Assembly: GCF_050624435.1 (NCBI RefSeq) | Contig: NC_134542.1 | Coordinates: 10,685,497 to 10,749,496 of the forward strand | Direction of reading: 5' to 3' | DNA from: Tenrec ecaudatus | Lineage: Eukaryota > Chordata > Mammalia > Afrosoricida > Tenrecidae | DNA length: 64,000 nucleotides | Shown here: positions 1 to 9,959 of the stretch, in pieces | Numbering within the stretch: position 1 is the first letter of the stretch | Layout of the letters: the number at the start of each line of letters is the position of its first letter | Position numbers and translations under genes: made by a program | The notes under the pieces: model-generated | What the model saw: the letters and a program-made list of their open reading frames with translations, nothing else | Told to the model about the DNA's origin: nothing | The model's database searches: none

Positions 1-73
1 CACGAAGGCTTTGTTCTGGATCTTTGCAGAGCAGGGGAGAAACATGGTTTCTCTCCCTAGGGAGTCTTTAAAA

Positions 74-277
74 TCAAAACTCATTGCTATCACATCAATG
101 ACAACTCACAACTGCCCTATAAAACAGAGTAGACCCACCCCTGTGAGTCTCTGAGACTTAAACTATTTATGGGAGTGAGAGGGCCCATCTTTCTCCTGAG
201 GAGCGGCTGGGGGCTTCGAACTGCTCAACTTTCAGATCATAGCCTAATGCATGACCACTATGCCACCAGGGATCCTG
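74..277 (-). repeat. AfroSINE-like tRNA-derived SINE
   Basis: Read on the plus strand, it ends in 'CCACTATGCCACCAGGG', the complement of the SINE's tRNA-like head. The stretch 'TTTCTCCTGAGGAGCGGCTG' lies in its middle. The same pattern recurs more than ten times in the window in both orientations. Family naming rests on known afrotherian SINEs; ends are approximate. Confidence 0.75.
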
Positions 278-330
278 GTCACATACCTTAATTAAGGAGG
301 GGGGTGGGGTGGGGCAGGAACCCTCTATGA

Positions 331-507
331 CAGCGGTTCTCAATCTGTGGGTTGCAACCCCTTTGGGTCACCGATTCATAGCAGTAGCAAAATGACAATT
401 ATGAAGTAGCAGAAAAAATAATTTTATGGTTGGGTGAGGGGGGGCGGTCACCACAACAAGGGAACTGTACTGAAGGGTCACGGCATTGGGAAGGTTGAGA
501 GCCACTG
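331..507 (+). mobile_element. SPIN-like non-autonomous hAT element
   Basis: The ends are imperfect inverted repeats: CAGCGGTTCTCA at the left and TGAGAGCCACTG at the right. The 8-bp flanks ctctatga (323-330) and ctctataa (508-515) match at 7 of 8 positions, the size of a hAT target-site duplication. The internal sequence (phrases such as 'GTTGCAACCCCTTTGGGTCA' and 'AATTTTATGGTTG') resembles the SPIN_NA family as I remember it. The length of 177 bp is typical of a deletion derivative with no coding capacity. Confidence 0.8.
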
Positions 508-515
508 CTCTATAA

Positions 516-2124
516 AAATAAGTGAAAACCCAGAACTGAAAGGGGAAACACAGGCCCCCCTCAAGACCCTAGACCCCATAGTAAGAGGGAGGTTTCCAAA
601 GGTTTGTGGGAAAGTGGAATTAAAAGATAATAGACTATCTCCAGGATTAGCTTCTCTTTGTTTGGAAGCCATCCCTGAAGCACAGCTGTTCTCTCTGGGG
701 CACTCAGAAACTCTTCAGTCACAAGAGGACTGCTTCCTCAAGGACATGGAAGGACACACAATGACCTGCGTGATGTCACACACTCAAAATACCACCATGG
801 GCAGCTGACTCCCCAACATCACCTGCCAGGATGAAGTTTTTGGTTTCTTGATGGCTAAAGTGTTGAGCGAGGGGCCATGTCACCAGATGGCTGGCCCTGG
901 CCCTGGCCCTGGTCTGGCTCAGGTCAGGACCTGGGGCTAAGGTCTCATGCCTGACCATGGCCCGGTGGGCTGGGAGGTTGAAACCACTAGTCCGCATCCG
1001 TGCACCTGACTCTGGCTTTGAGCCTCCCTGCCTGCCCAGGTAGGCTGGGCTGTGATGGCAGGTGGTCTGTTATGTACTTCTTTGGCTATCTCTAGGACTG
1101 TCTTTTGAAGAAGCAAAAACAAATATCTGATAAAGTCAGGGCCTTTTTCTTTCCGAACAGATTCCTGAAACACCACCCGCAGTAAAACCCAGGAAGGGCT
1201 ACCTGCTACAGGGTTTACAGAGAAGCCAGAAAAGGAGATCAGTGCCTTCTCTCAGAGTTGAACATACCCTCAGGTGGTGCCAGAATACGCCAGCCACGTG
1301 AAATGCTTACCCGTGTAGATGTCACCTGTTCCCACAGTCCTGTTGGGTGTCTGGTCCTGTAAGAGATCTCAGCGGACAGACCTATCAAAATGTGTGCCAA
1401 CAAAAATGTTGATGTGTGGCAGGGAGGTCAGATTCGAGGGAAATTTTCCAATGAGAGGGGCCCAATGGGATTCCCTGAGCCTCCTCACCCCCATCAAGCG
1501 TGGAGAATGAAGAGACGAATCTGCAAGGTTAGAGACTAAACTAATCAGCTACAGGGTCTCAATACTGAGAAGCCCACTCCCTCCGGACCTACCTTGGCTT
1601 TGGGATCAAGGACCAAGTGGGAAGCGTGTCCGTGTCCATCCCCCAGGTGGTGGGAGCATCTGGTTTGGCCATCCATGCACATATCCTTCCTGAACTTGTC
1701 TTCAGAAAGCTGGGGAGGCTTTGAACTGCTCTTCTCCTCCCCCAGGAGGATACTGGAAATCTTTGAGCTTTGTCTTCTGCTTGCTCGGTATCCTGGAGAC
1801 GTTTAAGCGTATGTTCCCGACACTCATGTCACTTCTGTGATGACCCAGGCCTGAGAGGCAGGTCCCATGTGGAGGTCCTTACAGAATCCACCAGACCAGT
1901 GGCTGACAAGTTGCCTCTGAATTGTGGGGACCCCGTGCCTGTCAGAGAAGAAGTGTGCCCCAAAGTTCACGGTGGCTGATGTCTCAGGAATGGATCACCA
2001 GGTCTTTCTTGTGAGGCACTCTGGGTGGACTTGACCCTCTAACCTTTCGGTGGCTATGTGACTGTTTGTACTACTCAAAAACTCCTAGAGGACCCTAGTC
2101 TCCAAAACATGGAGTTGGTTCTGC
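516..2124. other. Stretch with no gene or clear repeat recognised
   Basis: I see no exon-like or conserved protein signal here. Open frames are short and unrelated to anything recognised. A small CCCTGG simple run lies near 894-917. It probably contains degraded transposon sequence that cannot be named by eye. Confidence 0.5.
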
Positions 2125-2262
2125 TTTAAAATGACCCTCTATCAAGTGTCGAAGTCTCTACACCATTATGGGAGCAGACAGTCTCACTTTTCTCTCAAGG
2201 AGCAACTGATGGGTTTGAACTACCAACCTCACAGGCAGGATCCCCACACCCTAGGACCACCT
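2125..2262 (-). repeat. Degraded AfroSINE-like SINE
   Basis: The phrases 'TTATGGGAGCAGACAGTCTC', 'TCTCTCAAGGAGCAACTGAT' and 'GGTTTGAACTACCAACCTCA' follow the order of the SINE antisense strand. It lies about 190 bp upstream of the first SCYGR promoter. Confidence 0.55.
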
Positions 2263-2450
2263 TTTTTCTATATTCTGGCCTTGAGTTTTCTTCTTCTGGA
2301 CAAAGTCATGAAAAGTTGCAACAGAGAAGTTAGAGGCTGTTGCTATAAAATAGCAAATGATTCATGTCAACGATACTCAAGAAGGAAGTCAATAAAGATC
2401 TTGTGACAATCTTCCTTAGAAATTGGGCTAAACAGAGTTGGGGGGGCAAG

Positions 2451-2458
2451 TATATAAG
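2451..2458 (+). promoter_or_regulatory. TATA box of SCYGR copy 1
   Basis: TATATAAG lies 98 bp before the ATG. The block after it (GGGCCACACAATC, then GCATCAGACTTCTCC) is shared with the other SCYGR copies. Transcription probably starts near 2480, about 30 bp downstream. The sequence further upstream differs from that of copies 3 to 5. Confidence 0.8.
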
Positions 2459-2548
2459 GGCCACACAATCGAAGATGCATCAGACTTCTCCTATCTCACC
2501 TCCTGCATCCTCTCTCCTCACCTATTCTGAGTCCTCCCAACTGACACC

Positions 2549-2899
2549 ATGGGTTGCTGTGGTTGTGGAAGCTGCGGTGGCGGCTGTGGTGGCTGTGGCG
2601 GCTGTGGCGGCTGTGGCGGCTGTGGTGGTGGCTGCGGTGGCGGCTGTGGTGGCTGTGGCGGCTGTGGCAGCTGCACCACCTGCAGGTGCTACCGTGTGGG
2701 CTGTTGCTCCAGCTGCTGCCCCTGCTGCTGCGGCTGCTGTGGGGGCTGCTGCAGCACCCCCGTGGTCTGCTGCCGCCGCCATACCTGCCGCTGTGTCCCC
2801 TGCTGCTGCGGCTCGTGTGGCTGCGGCTGCGGGAAGGGCTGCTGCCAACAGAAGTGCTGCCAGCAGAAGTGCTGCTGCAAGAAGCAATGCTGCTGCTAG
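2549..2899 (+). CDS. SCYGR: SCYGR copy 1, small cysteine/glycine-repeat protein
   Basis: This is an intronless 116-residue frame. Residues 1-42 are a Gly-Cys repeat head (MGCCGCGSC then CGG/CGGG units). Next comes a module [16 protein letters not shown], then a Cys-rich block with [19 protein letters not shown]. The tail has [10 protein letters not shown] repeated before a final KKQCCC. By my count 47 residues are Cys, about 40 percent. This matches mammalian SCYGR proteins, thought to be hair matrix proteins crosslinked to keratin filaments; that role is family knowledge, not shown here. The ATG sits in ACACCATGG, a strong Kozak context, and a conserved TATA box lies 98 bp upstream. Other frames through the gene are also open because of its GC-rich codon repeat. 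The paralogue number cannot be assigned, so the symbol is for the family. Confidence 0.92.
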   Translation: MGCCGCGSCGGGCGGCGGCGGCGGCGGGCGGGCGGCGGCGSCTTCRCYRVGCCSSCCPCCCGCCGGCCSTPVVCCRRHTCRCVPCCCGSCGCGCGKGCCQQKCCQQKCCCKKQCCC

Positions 2900-2929
2900 G
2901 TGCCAGAGGGAGGCTGCTTGCTCCTGTGG

Positions 2930-2936
2930 GTAAGAG
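2930..2936 (+). promoter_or_regulatory. Candidate 5' splice site in 3' UTR of SCYGR copy 1
   Basis: GTAAGAG begins 31 nt after the stop codon and follows CCTGTGG. A GTAAG-type donor occupies the equivalent place in copies 2, 3 and 4. I could not choose a single acceptor for this copy. Splicing is an inference. Confidence 0.5.
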
Positions 2937-3611
2937 TTCCCCCACCCCCTCCCTGCCTCCCTAGCACGTGGACTTCACAAGCATATTCTTTGCGATGGTG
3001 TGGCTCATACTCTGCAACACCGCTGAGCCCTCACCTCTTTGGGCCAGGAGCATGGAGTTTGAGACAAGGTCTCCCAGAGGGAAAAGATGGGACCGTCCTG
3101 GTGGCTGATCTGTGGCTGGATGGCTCAGCTGCTGCCAGTCCACATGCTGCCAGCTGCACAGCTGCTGGGGTAGCCCGATCAGCCTCTGCCCAGGCAGACT
3201 GCACCCTGCACATTCCTGCCTGCTGCTTCTGACTCCTGGCCCAGGTGTTGTGGGGCCACAGATCTCTTTGTCTCGGTTTGGGCACCTGGATTTTATAGTC
3301 TCGTCTTTCTGTTCTGAGGGCCTCCAGCCGTTGCACTTGGCAAGGTTCGAAATCAAAATATTGATTTGCGTTTAAGGGTTTGAGCACCTCCTAGCCCACG
3401 AATCTCAGACTCCTTGATCTCAGACCAATCGAATGGTGACATAGTTCCTAGCCTTGTATTTTACATGTTTGCCCATGCGCCTGGGACGTGCTGCTTGTCC
3501 GTAGACTTTGAACTGCCCCTATGCCTCTTTCATCTCACTGAGCCCTGTCAGCTTCCTGATCTCTCCAAGGCGGTACAGCTACCAGTAACCCAGAGACCTT
3601 TAACAATCCTG

Positions 3612-3617
3612 AATAAA
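3612..3617 (+). terminator. Candidate poly(A) signal of SCYGR copy 1
   Basis: AATAAA sits in CTGAATAAATGATACCACCTG. The minus-strand copy 2 has the similar CTAATAAATGGCACCAGCC, so the two 3' ends look homologous. It lies about 710 bp after the stop, which implies a long or spliced 3' UTR. Confidence 0.6.
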
Positions 3618-3678
3618 TGATACCACCTGATCCTTAAAATGCTGACTCTTAACGGCTTTTTAATCTGGGGGGCTACGG

Positions 3679-3711
3679 GGTGGTGGTGGTGGTGGAGGTG
3701 GAAGCGGAGGG
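3679..3711 (+). repeat. GGT/GGA simple repeat
   Basis: A run of GGTGGTGGTGG followed by GGAGGTGGAAGCGGAGG. No function is seen. Confidence 0.8.
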
Positions 3712-3844
3712 TGGAATGGGCTTGGGAGGAAAGTGGGTTTCTCTAAATCCGATGACATCAGTCAACATCAGAGTGTTCAAATGCTTTGAATCTACGCTAT
3801 GACCTAAGTGTTTCAAAGGGCCTGAGCTCAACTTGCAACAGAAA

Positions 3845-3845
<1 letters not shown>

Positions 3846-3878
<33 letters not shown>

Positions 3879-3890
3879 GCGCGCGCGCGA
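3846..3890 (+). repeat. (CA)n(CG)n alternating purine-pyrimidine tract
   Basis: About 45 bp of strict alternation, first CA and then CG dinucleotides. Such tracts can adopt left-handed Z-DNA under torsion. The tract lies about 230 bp beyond the probable 3' end of SCYGR copy 1. Confidence 0.9.
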
Positions 3891-4194
3891 TGTTCTGCCA
3901 TTGCGATCTGACCAGGCACAGCCCTTGTTACACAACTCATGAACTTGTGGATCTCACAGTCTACATTCAACTTGAGACTGGTATCCTTGGGAAATGGATT
4001 TACTTGACTGCACTGAAAAAAATCTTCATTTCTTCACAAAAGGCTCATTTCTGTAGAACGTTTTGCTTACTCCAGGCTACTCCTCAAGGTGCTCTTTAAA
4101 ACAGAACAGGAAAACACTCCTGCATTTTCCTTCCCTCCCCGACCTCGCTCTCCTCCTCTTGCCTTCCCCTTCTCCAGTTCAGCTGTGACTCCCT

Positions 4195-4333
4195 GCTAGG
4201 GAGTCCAGCTGGCTGGGCGCACTCGGGCGGAAAGCCCTGTCTTTCTCCTGTGGAGCTGCTGGTCATTTGAAACTGCCAATCATGCAGATCTCAGGCCAAC
4301 ACACAACCACTACACCACCAAGGGTCTTTGGGG
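4195..4333 (-). repeat. Degraded AfroSINE-like SINE
   Basis: It contains 'GTCTTTCTCCTGTGGAGCTG' and ends 'CAACCACTACACCACCAAGGG', the antisense of the tRNA-like head. The 300 bp before it (3891-4190) hold no gene or repeat that I recognise. Confidence 0.65.
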
Positions 4334-4337
4334 AGCT

Positions 4338-4505
4338 AGAAAGATTTCAGGTTAACTCTGTGATTTCTTTCACCACGATGAATTTTTAAAAAATAAATCA
4401 TTTTATTGGGGGCTTTTGGGGTGTTATAAAGATTTCAGGTTAACACTTTTATTTCTTTCATCAAGATGAATATTTTAATAAATCATTTTATTGGGGGGTC
4501 TTACA
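4338..4505 (+). repeat. Two tandem copies of an 89-bp segment
   Basis: 4338-4416 and 4427-4505 align: GAAAGATTTCAGGTTAAC against TAAAGATTTCAGGTTAAC, and both run into an AT-rich AATAAATCATTTTATTGGGG. The second copy continues into an antisense L1 3' end and the first does not. This suggests a local duplication across the insertion junction. Confidence 0.75.
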
Positions 4506-4650
4506 GCTTTTATACTAATCCATACATCAATTGTATTGAGCACAGTTTGTACATATGTTGCCATCATCATTTTCTAAGCATTTATTTTCTATCTGAGCCC
4601 TTGGTATCAGCTCCTCTTCTTCCCCTCCTCTCAACCTCGTGGCCCTTTGA
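4473..4650 (-). mobile_element. L1 3' end fragment, antisense
   Basis: The sequence reads 'AATAAATCATTTTATTGGGG' followed by 'ATACTAATCCATACATCAAT'. This is the complement of the L1 tail found in sense at 60180-60260 and elsewhere. No coding sequence remains. Confidence 0.8.
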
Positions 4651-4749
4651 TAAATTATAAATCATTATTATTAAGGTGAACTTTTTACAGAGGACCAAAC
4701 GCACACCCAAGTGCTTCCATTCTTGGTTAGTATTCCATCAGCATGGATA

Positions 4750-6672
4750 GAGAAAGCTACGAATCAGCGCCTTCAAAAGTATCCAATGGGCACAGCACTG
4801 GAGACACTGTGCGGAAAGTGTGGCTGGTCTGCCCGATACACAGCAGGGTGAAACACAAAGGGAATGTGACAGCGCAGCAAGGGGAGTAAACTAACCAAGG
4901 CCCCAAGGAATCCTGAAAATAGACTCTGACTCGGGGGACAGAGCTTGGCACCTCACAGACTTGATCGGAAAACATACATAAGGGTTAGCACACAGACTTG
5001 AAACTATCTATTAGGTTGTTCTGTTTTGTTGTTTTTGTTGGTTGGTTGTTTCTGTTTTTCTTTTGCTTTTGCCCTAAGTCTATCTATATAAGATAGTGAG
5101 GACAAACAATCCCTAGGAGAAAACAATGGGACTGGCAGTTTGTGGGGGGGAGAGGGGGGCATGGGAGAGGAGGGGACAGGGAGGGGGAGTGGGAGCCAAC
5201 AAACTCAGGGATAAGGGAACAACAGAGATCTAAAATTGATTGTGAGGAGGGTGTATAATGCCTGGTGGAGTTTGATAAAGTACAATGTATCCAAGAGGAA
5301 TTACTGAAAGCCAAATGGCGGGTGATCATGATAGTGGGACAAATGGAAGGTGAAAGGAAATAGAGGAAAGAACTAGGAGGCAAAAGCTATTTATAGAGGT
5401 ATAGCTATAGACATATATATGTAAACACATTAATTTATAAGGAAAGGGATAGAGACCAATGTGCATATATTTATATGTTAAGTAAGATACCAGATGGATT
5501 TGGGACCTCTACTAAAGGCCTCCCTAAACCAAGAACTCTTTGTTCTAATAACCTGGCACTCTTTGATACTCACCTTCCTGACATGATTGCTGAAGACAAA
5601 ATGGGTGCATAAGCAAATGTAGTGAAGAAAGCAGATGGTGCCTGGCTAACAAAAGATGTAGTGTCTGGGGTCTTTTTTTTTCTTTTCATTTTTTTACATT
5701 TTATTAGGGGCTCATACAACTCTCATCACAATCCATACATATACATACATCATTTGTATAAAGCACATCCGTACATTCTTTGCCCTAATCATTTTCAAAG
5801 CATTTGCTCTCCACTTAAGCCCTTTGCATCAGGTCCTCTTTTTTTTTCCCCCTCCCTCCCAGCTCCCCTCTCCCTCGTGTCTGGGGTCTTAAAGGCTTGA
5901 TATTAACCAAGCAAATAAACTCGCATGGAAGAAGCACACTAGCCTGTGTGATCATGAGGTGTCAACAGGATCAAGTATCAAAAGATCTAAAACAAACAAT
6001 TCTATCCATGTGAAAGAGGGGAGTTGGAGTGGAGACCCAAGACCCATCTGTAGACACTTTGACATCCCCTGACAGAAGGGTTCCAAGGAAGAACTGATTC
6101 AACCAAGATGCAGTATAGCACCAACAAAACACACATCATTCCTCTAGTTCCTGAATGCTTCCTCCTCTCAACTACCACGATTCAGTTTTACCTTACAAAT
6201 CTGGCTAGACCAGAGCACACACATTGGTACAGATAAGAGCTTTCGACACATGGAATTCGGGACATATAAAACCCTCAGGAACAGTAGCGGGAGTACTGAT
6301 ATCATGAGGCTAGGGAGATGGTTGGTGTGGGGGAAGAAAAGGGGAAGCCCATCACAAGGCTGGATATATCGCACACCCCCCAGGGACACGAATAACAGAA
6401 ATGTGGGTGAAGGGAGACAACGGAGAGTATAAGACATGAAATAACATTAATAATATATCATTGATCGAGGTTTCAGGAGAGTGGGAGAGTTGTGGAGGGA
6501 GGGGGAAAGAGAGGAGCTGATACCTAGGGCTCAAGTAGAAAGAAAATGTTTTGGGAATGTTGATGGCAACATATGTACAAGTGTGCTTGATACAAATGAA
6601 TGATGGATTGTTATAAGAATTGTAAGAGTGCCCCAATAAAATGATTAATTTAAAAATAACTAAATAAAAATA
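4750..6672 (+). mobile_element. L1 3' UTR copy, no ORF, interrupted by a nested L1
   Basis: It aligns by eye with the 3' UTR of the L1 at 58240-60265. Shared phrases include 'GGCACCTCACAGACTTGATC', 'GAAGAAAGCAGATGGTGCC', 'CTGGGGTCTTAAAGGCTTGA' and the final 'CCCCAATAAAATGATTAA'. All of ORF2 has been lost by 5' truncation. A second antisense L1 tail interrupts it at 5675-5876. Confidence 0.85.
5661..5890 (-). mobile_element. Nested antisense L1 3' fragment with 14-bp target-site duplication
   Basis: The inserted piece (5675-5876) starts with a T-rich run, the complement of a poly(A) tail. It continues 'TTATTAGGGGCTCATACAAC' and 'AAGCATTTGCTCTCCACTTA'. The flanks 5661-5674 and 5877-5890 both read GTGTCTGGGGTCTT. 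It is a severely 5'-truncated retrotransposition into an older L1 3' UTR. Confidence 0.9.
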
Positions 6673-7140
6673 GCCAATGGTTCTCTTTCCCTCCACACTC
6701 ATCGGTTTTTGGAAGGGAGTGGCAGCCAGGTGATGCGCCCTTGAGGAAGCTGCCACCACCTACAGCCACAGACAATGTTCTGCGGATGACTTCTCAGTGC
6801 GGCAAATGGGTCATCTGGACATGATTTAAGAGAAAGAAAAACAATATTTCTTCCAGCTCAGAAATTACATATCTTGTGCAAAATTATGTTCTGCATGAGG
6901 CTATTGATGGCAGTACATGTAAAGATGAGACAAAAACTTGATGTCTTTCATTGGTCCAGATTAAATCCGTACAGCAGAATAGTACAAGGTCGTCAAAAAG
7001 AAGTAAGAGCTCACTGGCCTGGGAAGGAATGGAGGGAGTGCTATGAAATGAGAAGTTACTGAGTGTCCAAGGCCATCTGTGTAAGTGGAGATGTGGTGTA
7101 AAGGCACGGGCCGTGGTTGCTTCCTGAGTGGCTACTGTGG
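6673..7140. other. Unassigned non-coding stretch
   Basis: No gene is recognised. The part near 6890-7070 is vaguely reminiscent of the 3' end of an old LINE ORF, but I could not confirm it. Confidence 0.4.
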
Positions 7141-7144
7141 ACAT

Positions 7145-7270
7145 AAGGAGCACTGGAGGCCCCGTGGTTAAAACACTCAGCAGCTCACCAAAATATCTCT
7201 GGTTGGAATCCACCTGCTGCTCTGAAAGACGTGGCCATCTGCTTCCAGAAGTGCTACAGACCTGACGCAT
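7145..7270 (+). repeat. Degraded tRNA-derived SINE
   Basis: The order 'GGAGGCCCCGTGGTTAAAAC' then 'GGTTGGAATCCACCTGCTGC' matches a tRNA-like head with a box B-like GGTTGGAATCC. It is more diverged than the other SINEs here. Confidence 0.5.
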
Positions 7271-7860
7271 GTGTGAACAGCCATCTAAGGTGCATTGGAC
7301 CGTCCGTCCCTATCCGGAGCAGAGTGAAGAAAATCAACATGTATGGAAACCATAGGTCAAACTAACTAATGCATCACTCTCCCATCAACTTCCAAGACTC
7401 TAAGATCAGAAGAACTACATTGTGCCCGGTCAGAAGGTTCTAGATAGCCTAGGAGAAAAGCAAACTCAACATTATCAAAGAGCCAGAATTCCACAGACTA
7501 CGGCCATAGACCCCCTCCTGGTCTGGAGCTCAATTTACTATGCTCTTCCTGAGGCCTCCTCTCCTTCTTCAGTCAGACAATGGACAGGTCTGGGAGGGGA
7601 AAATAACACTCGTGTGGGATGCATGCCATCGAACAATCAACCATTTCAGATTAAAAGGTCAGCATTGACCCAAAAACAGATTTCAGAAGGGTTAGGAAAG
7701 GAGAATGGAATTTACATTGAGGTTGCTACTTTGAGAAGACTGCAAGGAATGAGATGAAATAGATCACTATGTAAGAGTTGTTGGGTATACAACCTATGGC
7801 CTGCTCTGTACACTGTCACCTGATTTGCCATAAAAAGTTAAAGTTTAAAAAATAAAGATT
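7271..7860 (+). repeat. Unclassified retroposon-like segment with A-rich end
   Basis: The segment ends in 'AAAAAGTTAAAGTTTAAAAA' followed by ATAAAG, like a retroposed tail. No recognisable protein is encoded. Assignment to a family needs a repeat library. Confidence 0.35.
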
Positions 7861-7971
7861 ACAGATTGGAAAAAGCCAATGGGGCAGTTCAACTCTGGAC
7901 TACAGAGTCTCTCTGATCCAAAACCAGTCCACAAGATGGATTTGAAGTTTTGTCTTTTTTTTTAGGGTGGG

Positions 7972-8013
7972 GTGTGTGTGTGTGTGTGAGTGTGTGTGAG
8001 TGTGTGTGTGTGT

Positions 8014-8045
<32 letters not shown>

Positions 8046-8046
8046 A
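7972..8046 (+). repeat. (TG)n microsatellite with GAG interruptions
   Basis: About 75 bp of TG dinucleotides with three GTGAGTGTG interruptions. Confidence 0.95.
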
Positions 8047-8524
8047 GGCAAGGTCTAGAGTGGACATAGCAATTCAAATTATGAAGCATTTAGCTCCCAT
8101 CGTCCCCTCCTCCCCAGAATAGCTTCAAGCATTCTTGCCCTCACTGGAGTCCCTAATTAAAATCTAATAAAAGCAGGAGGGTTCCCCAGGCTCTTTCAGG
8201 GCCTCATCTCATGTCTTATTTTTAGATCTGATCAGTTTAAGGTAATGGACCATAGAAGCATCTGCTCCCTTCCAGGCAAATCCCAGTCTCACCATTGGCC
8301 ATTGTCCATCCTGATTCACAACAGGACCATTGCCTGGGAACTCGGCAAACCAATATTAGGATCTCAATGCTTTCAGGATTTAATTTCAAGGGGGCACCTG
8401 GGATATTAATACTACCTCTTGTTGAAATAGGCCCAACTCAGTTGTGTTGGTTTTCATTGCCCTACCTTCAGCTGCAGCATCTTTTTAAGCCTCAATCAGG
8501 CCCAAAATATTGCAAGGGGGTTGT
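8047..8524. other. No feature recognised
   Basis: Unique-looking AT-balanced sequence without a gene signal. Confidence 0.45.
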
Positions 8525-8890
8525 GTTTTTTAATTATTATTTTAACCATTGCAGAGACATATAATTCACACATCATACAATTCAATAACTTTATCACCTC
8601 AAGAAGAATTGTGCAATCATCACCACAATCCATTTTAAACCATTTTCTTCTTTCTTGTACTGTTATCAGGTCCCCATTTCTCCTGTCACTCCCGCCAAGG
8701 ACACTAACCCAATTACTGGCTCTGTGGGTTTTCCTATCCTGGATTTCATATACACAAACATGTAAAAACAAACAAAAACGCTAATGACAATAGCAATGCA
8801 AAACATAAACAACCTCAATCGAAAAGAAAAGAGAAAATATTAAAAACTAGAACAAATTCAAAATGGATCAATAGGAAGATAAATGAAAAT
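8525..8890 (+). mobile_element. Old L1 5'-region fragment
   Basis: 'CAAGAAGAATTGTGCAATCA' and 'TCACCACAATCCATTTTAAA' match the region just before the ORF1-like part of the L1 at 29050-29240 and 45010-45100. An A-rich stretch follows. Diverged and without a frame. Confidence 0.5.
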
Positions 8891-8895
8891 GTGTT

Positions 8896-9197
8896 CCATT
8901 TTAACCTAACTGCATCTGCAATAATCCACTTTCCAATAATAACAAGGCTGTTCACATCCCTGGTCTATGCCAGAGGAGACTCACTACAGGCCCCATCCAT
9001 GTGTCTCTCCTTTGCACTTCTTTCCCCCCTGAAGCAACTTTAAAATGGTTCAAAAGAGATATCAAATGAAAAGGTATTACCTAGAACCTAACTACATCTG
9101 CCATAATAGACTTTATAAGGCTCTCTGATGACAAGGCTATTCACAACCCTCATTTTTGACCAGAGGAGCTTCACTGAAGGCCAAATGCATGTGTAGA
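8896..9197 (+). repeat. Two diverged copies of a ~105-bp motif, ~185 bp apart
   Basis: Copies near 8896-9003 and 9077-9197 share 'AACCTAACTGCATCTGC', 'ACAAGGCTGTTCACA' and 'CCAGAGGAG', and end 'CATGTGT'. They probably come from an internally repeated transposon or an old tandem duplication. Confidence 0.6.
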
Positions 9198-9214
9198 CCC
9201 TACAAATGGATTTT

Positions 9215-9955
9215 GGGTTCCCACTGTCATCCATAACCTTCTGTATACCAGGTGCCCGGCCCCATATTCTTGATCAAGAGTGGACACACTGCCTACCTAG
9301 GCAAGGGAGCCACAAAGACAAGAAGCAAGTCTTTCCAAACTGCTCTTCAGCCTTGTACATACCCAACTGAAATACATACCAAAGTGACTTGTCCACCAAG
9401 AGCCCTAGGGGTCTGCCTCTGCCCCAGGAACAGGGCTGGATACTTGGTTACCTTTGTGCACCCAAGTCAAAGGTACCTTGAAGTCTCCACATCTTAGCTA
9501 GAACACCCATTAAATCTTATAGGGAACCTTTCTCTGCTCTCACCAAGGTTTTACAGGGGACATGATTATAGGCGGAGAGGCACTAGACAACCTCAACTTC
9601 ACAGGTTCGAAACTTAACTCTTGGACTTCTACCACCCCTTACTCCTCAAAAGAAATCAAAATAAAAATAGGATTTCCACCCTTCTCAATTGATTTCAGTT
9701 AACAGTAACTCCATCTTCTCAGGTGCGCGCAGGACCCAAGGACCTGCCAGACACGCTGACTCCCTCCCCACTAGTTGGATGTATCAGCAAATCAGATTGG
9801 CATTCCCAAAGGGAATCCTCTGACCACATCAAGAACATCCTCAAAGGATCCTCTTCCCCTGGCCCCTCCTGTGGACTCTCTCAAAGCTTGTTTCCAGCAG
9901 TCCTGTTAGCACGTGAAGCAGGTCATCTTTCCGAAACTCATCCTTAGCTGGTTCC
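9215..9955. other. No feature recognised
   Basis: No gene signal. Short open frames only. Confidence 0.45.
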
Positions 9956-9959
9956 TACT

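Noticed and set aside
2364-2964. Long Ala-rich, Leu/Trp-rich and Ser/His-rich open frames overlapping SCYGR copy 1 on both strands
   Set aside because: They are shadows of a GC-rich TGY-GGY codon repeat, which lacks stops in most frames. The same shadows appear at all SCYGR copies.
7889-8089. His-Thr repeat frame
   Set aside because: Translation of the (TG)n microsatellite.
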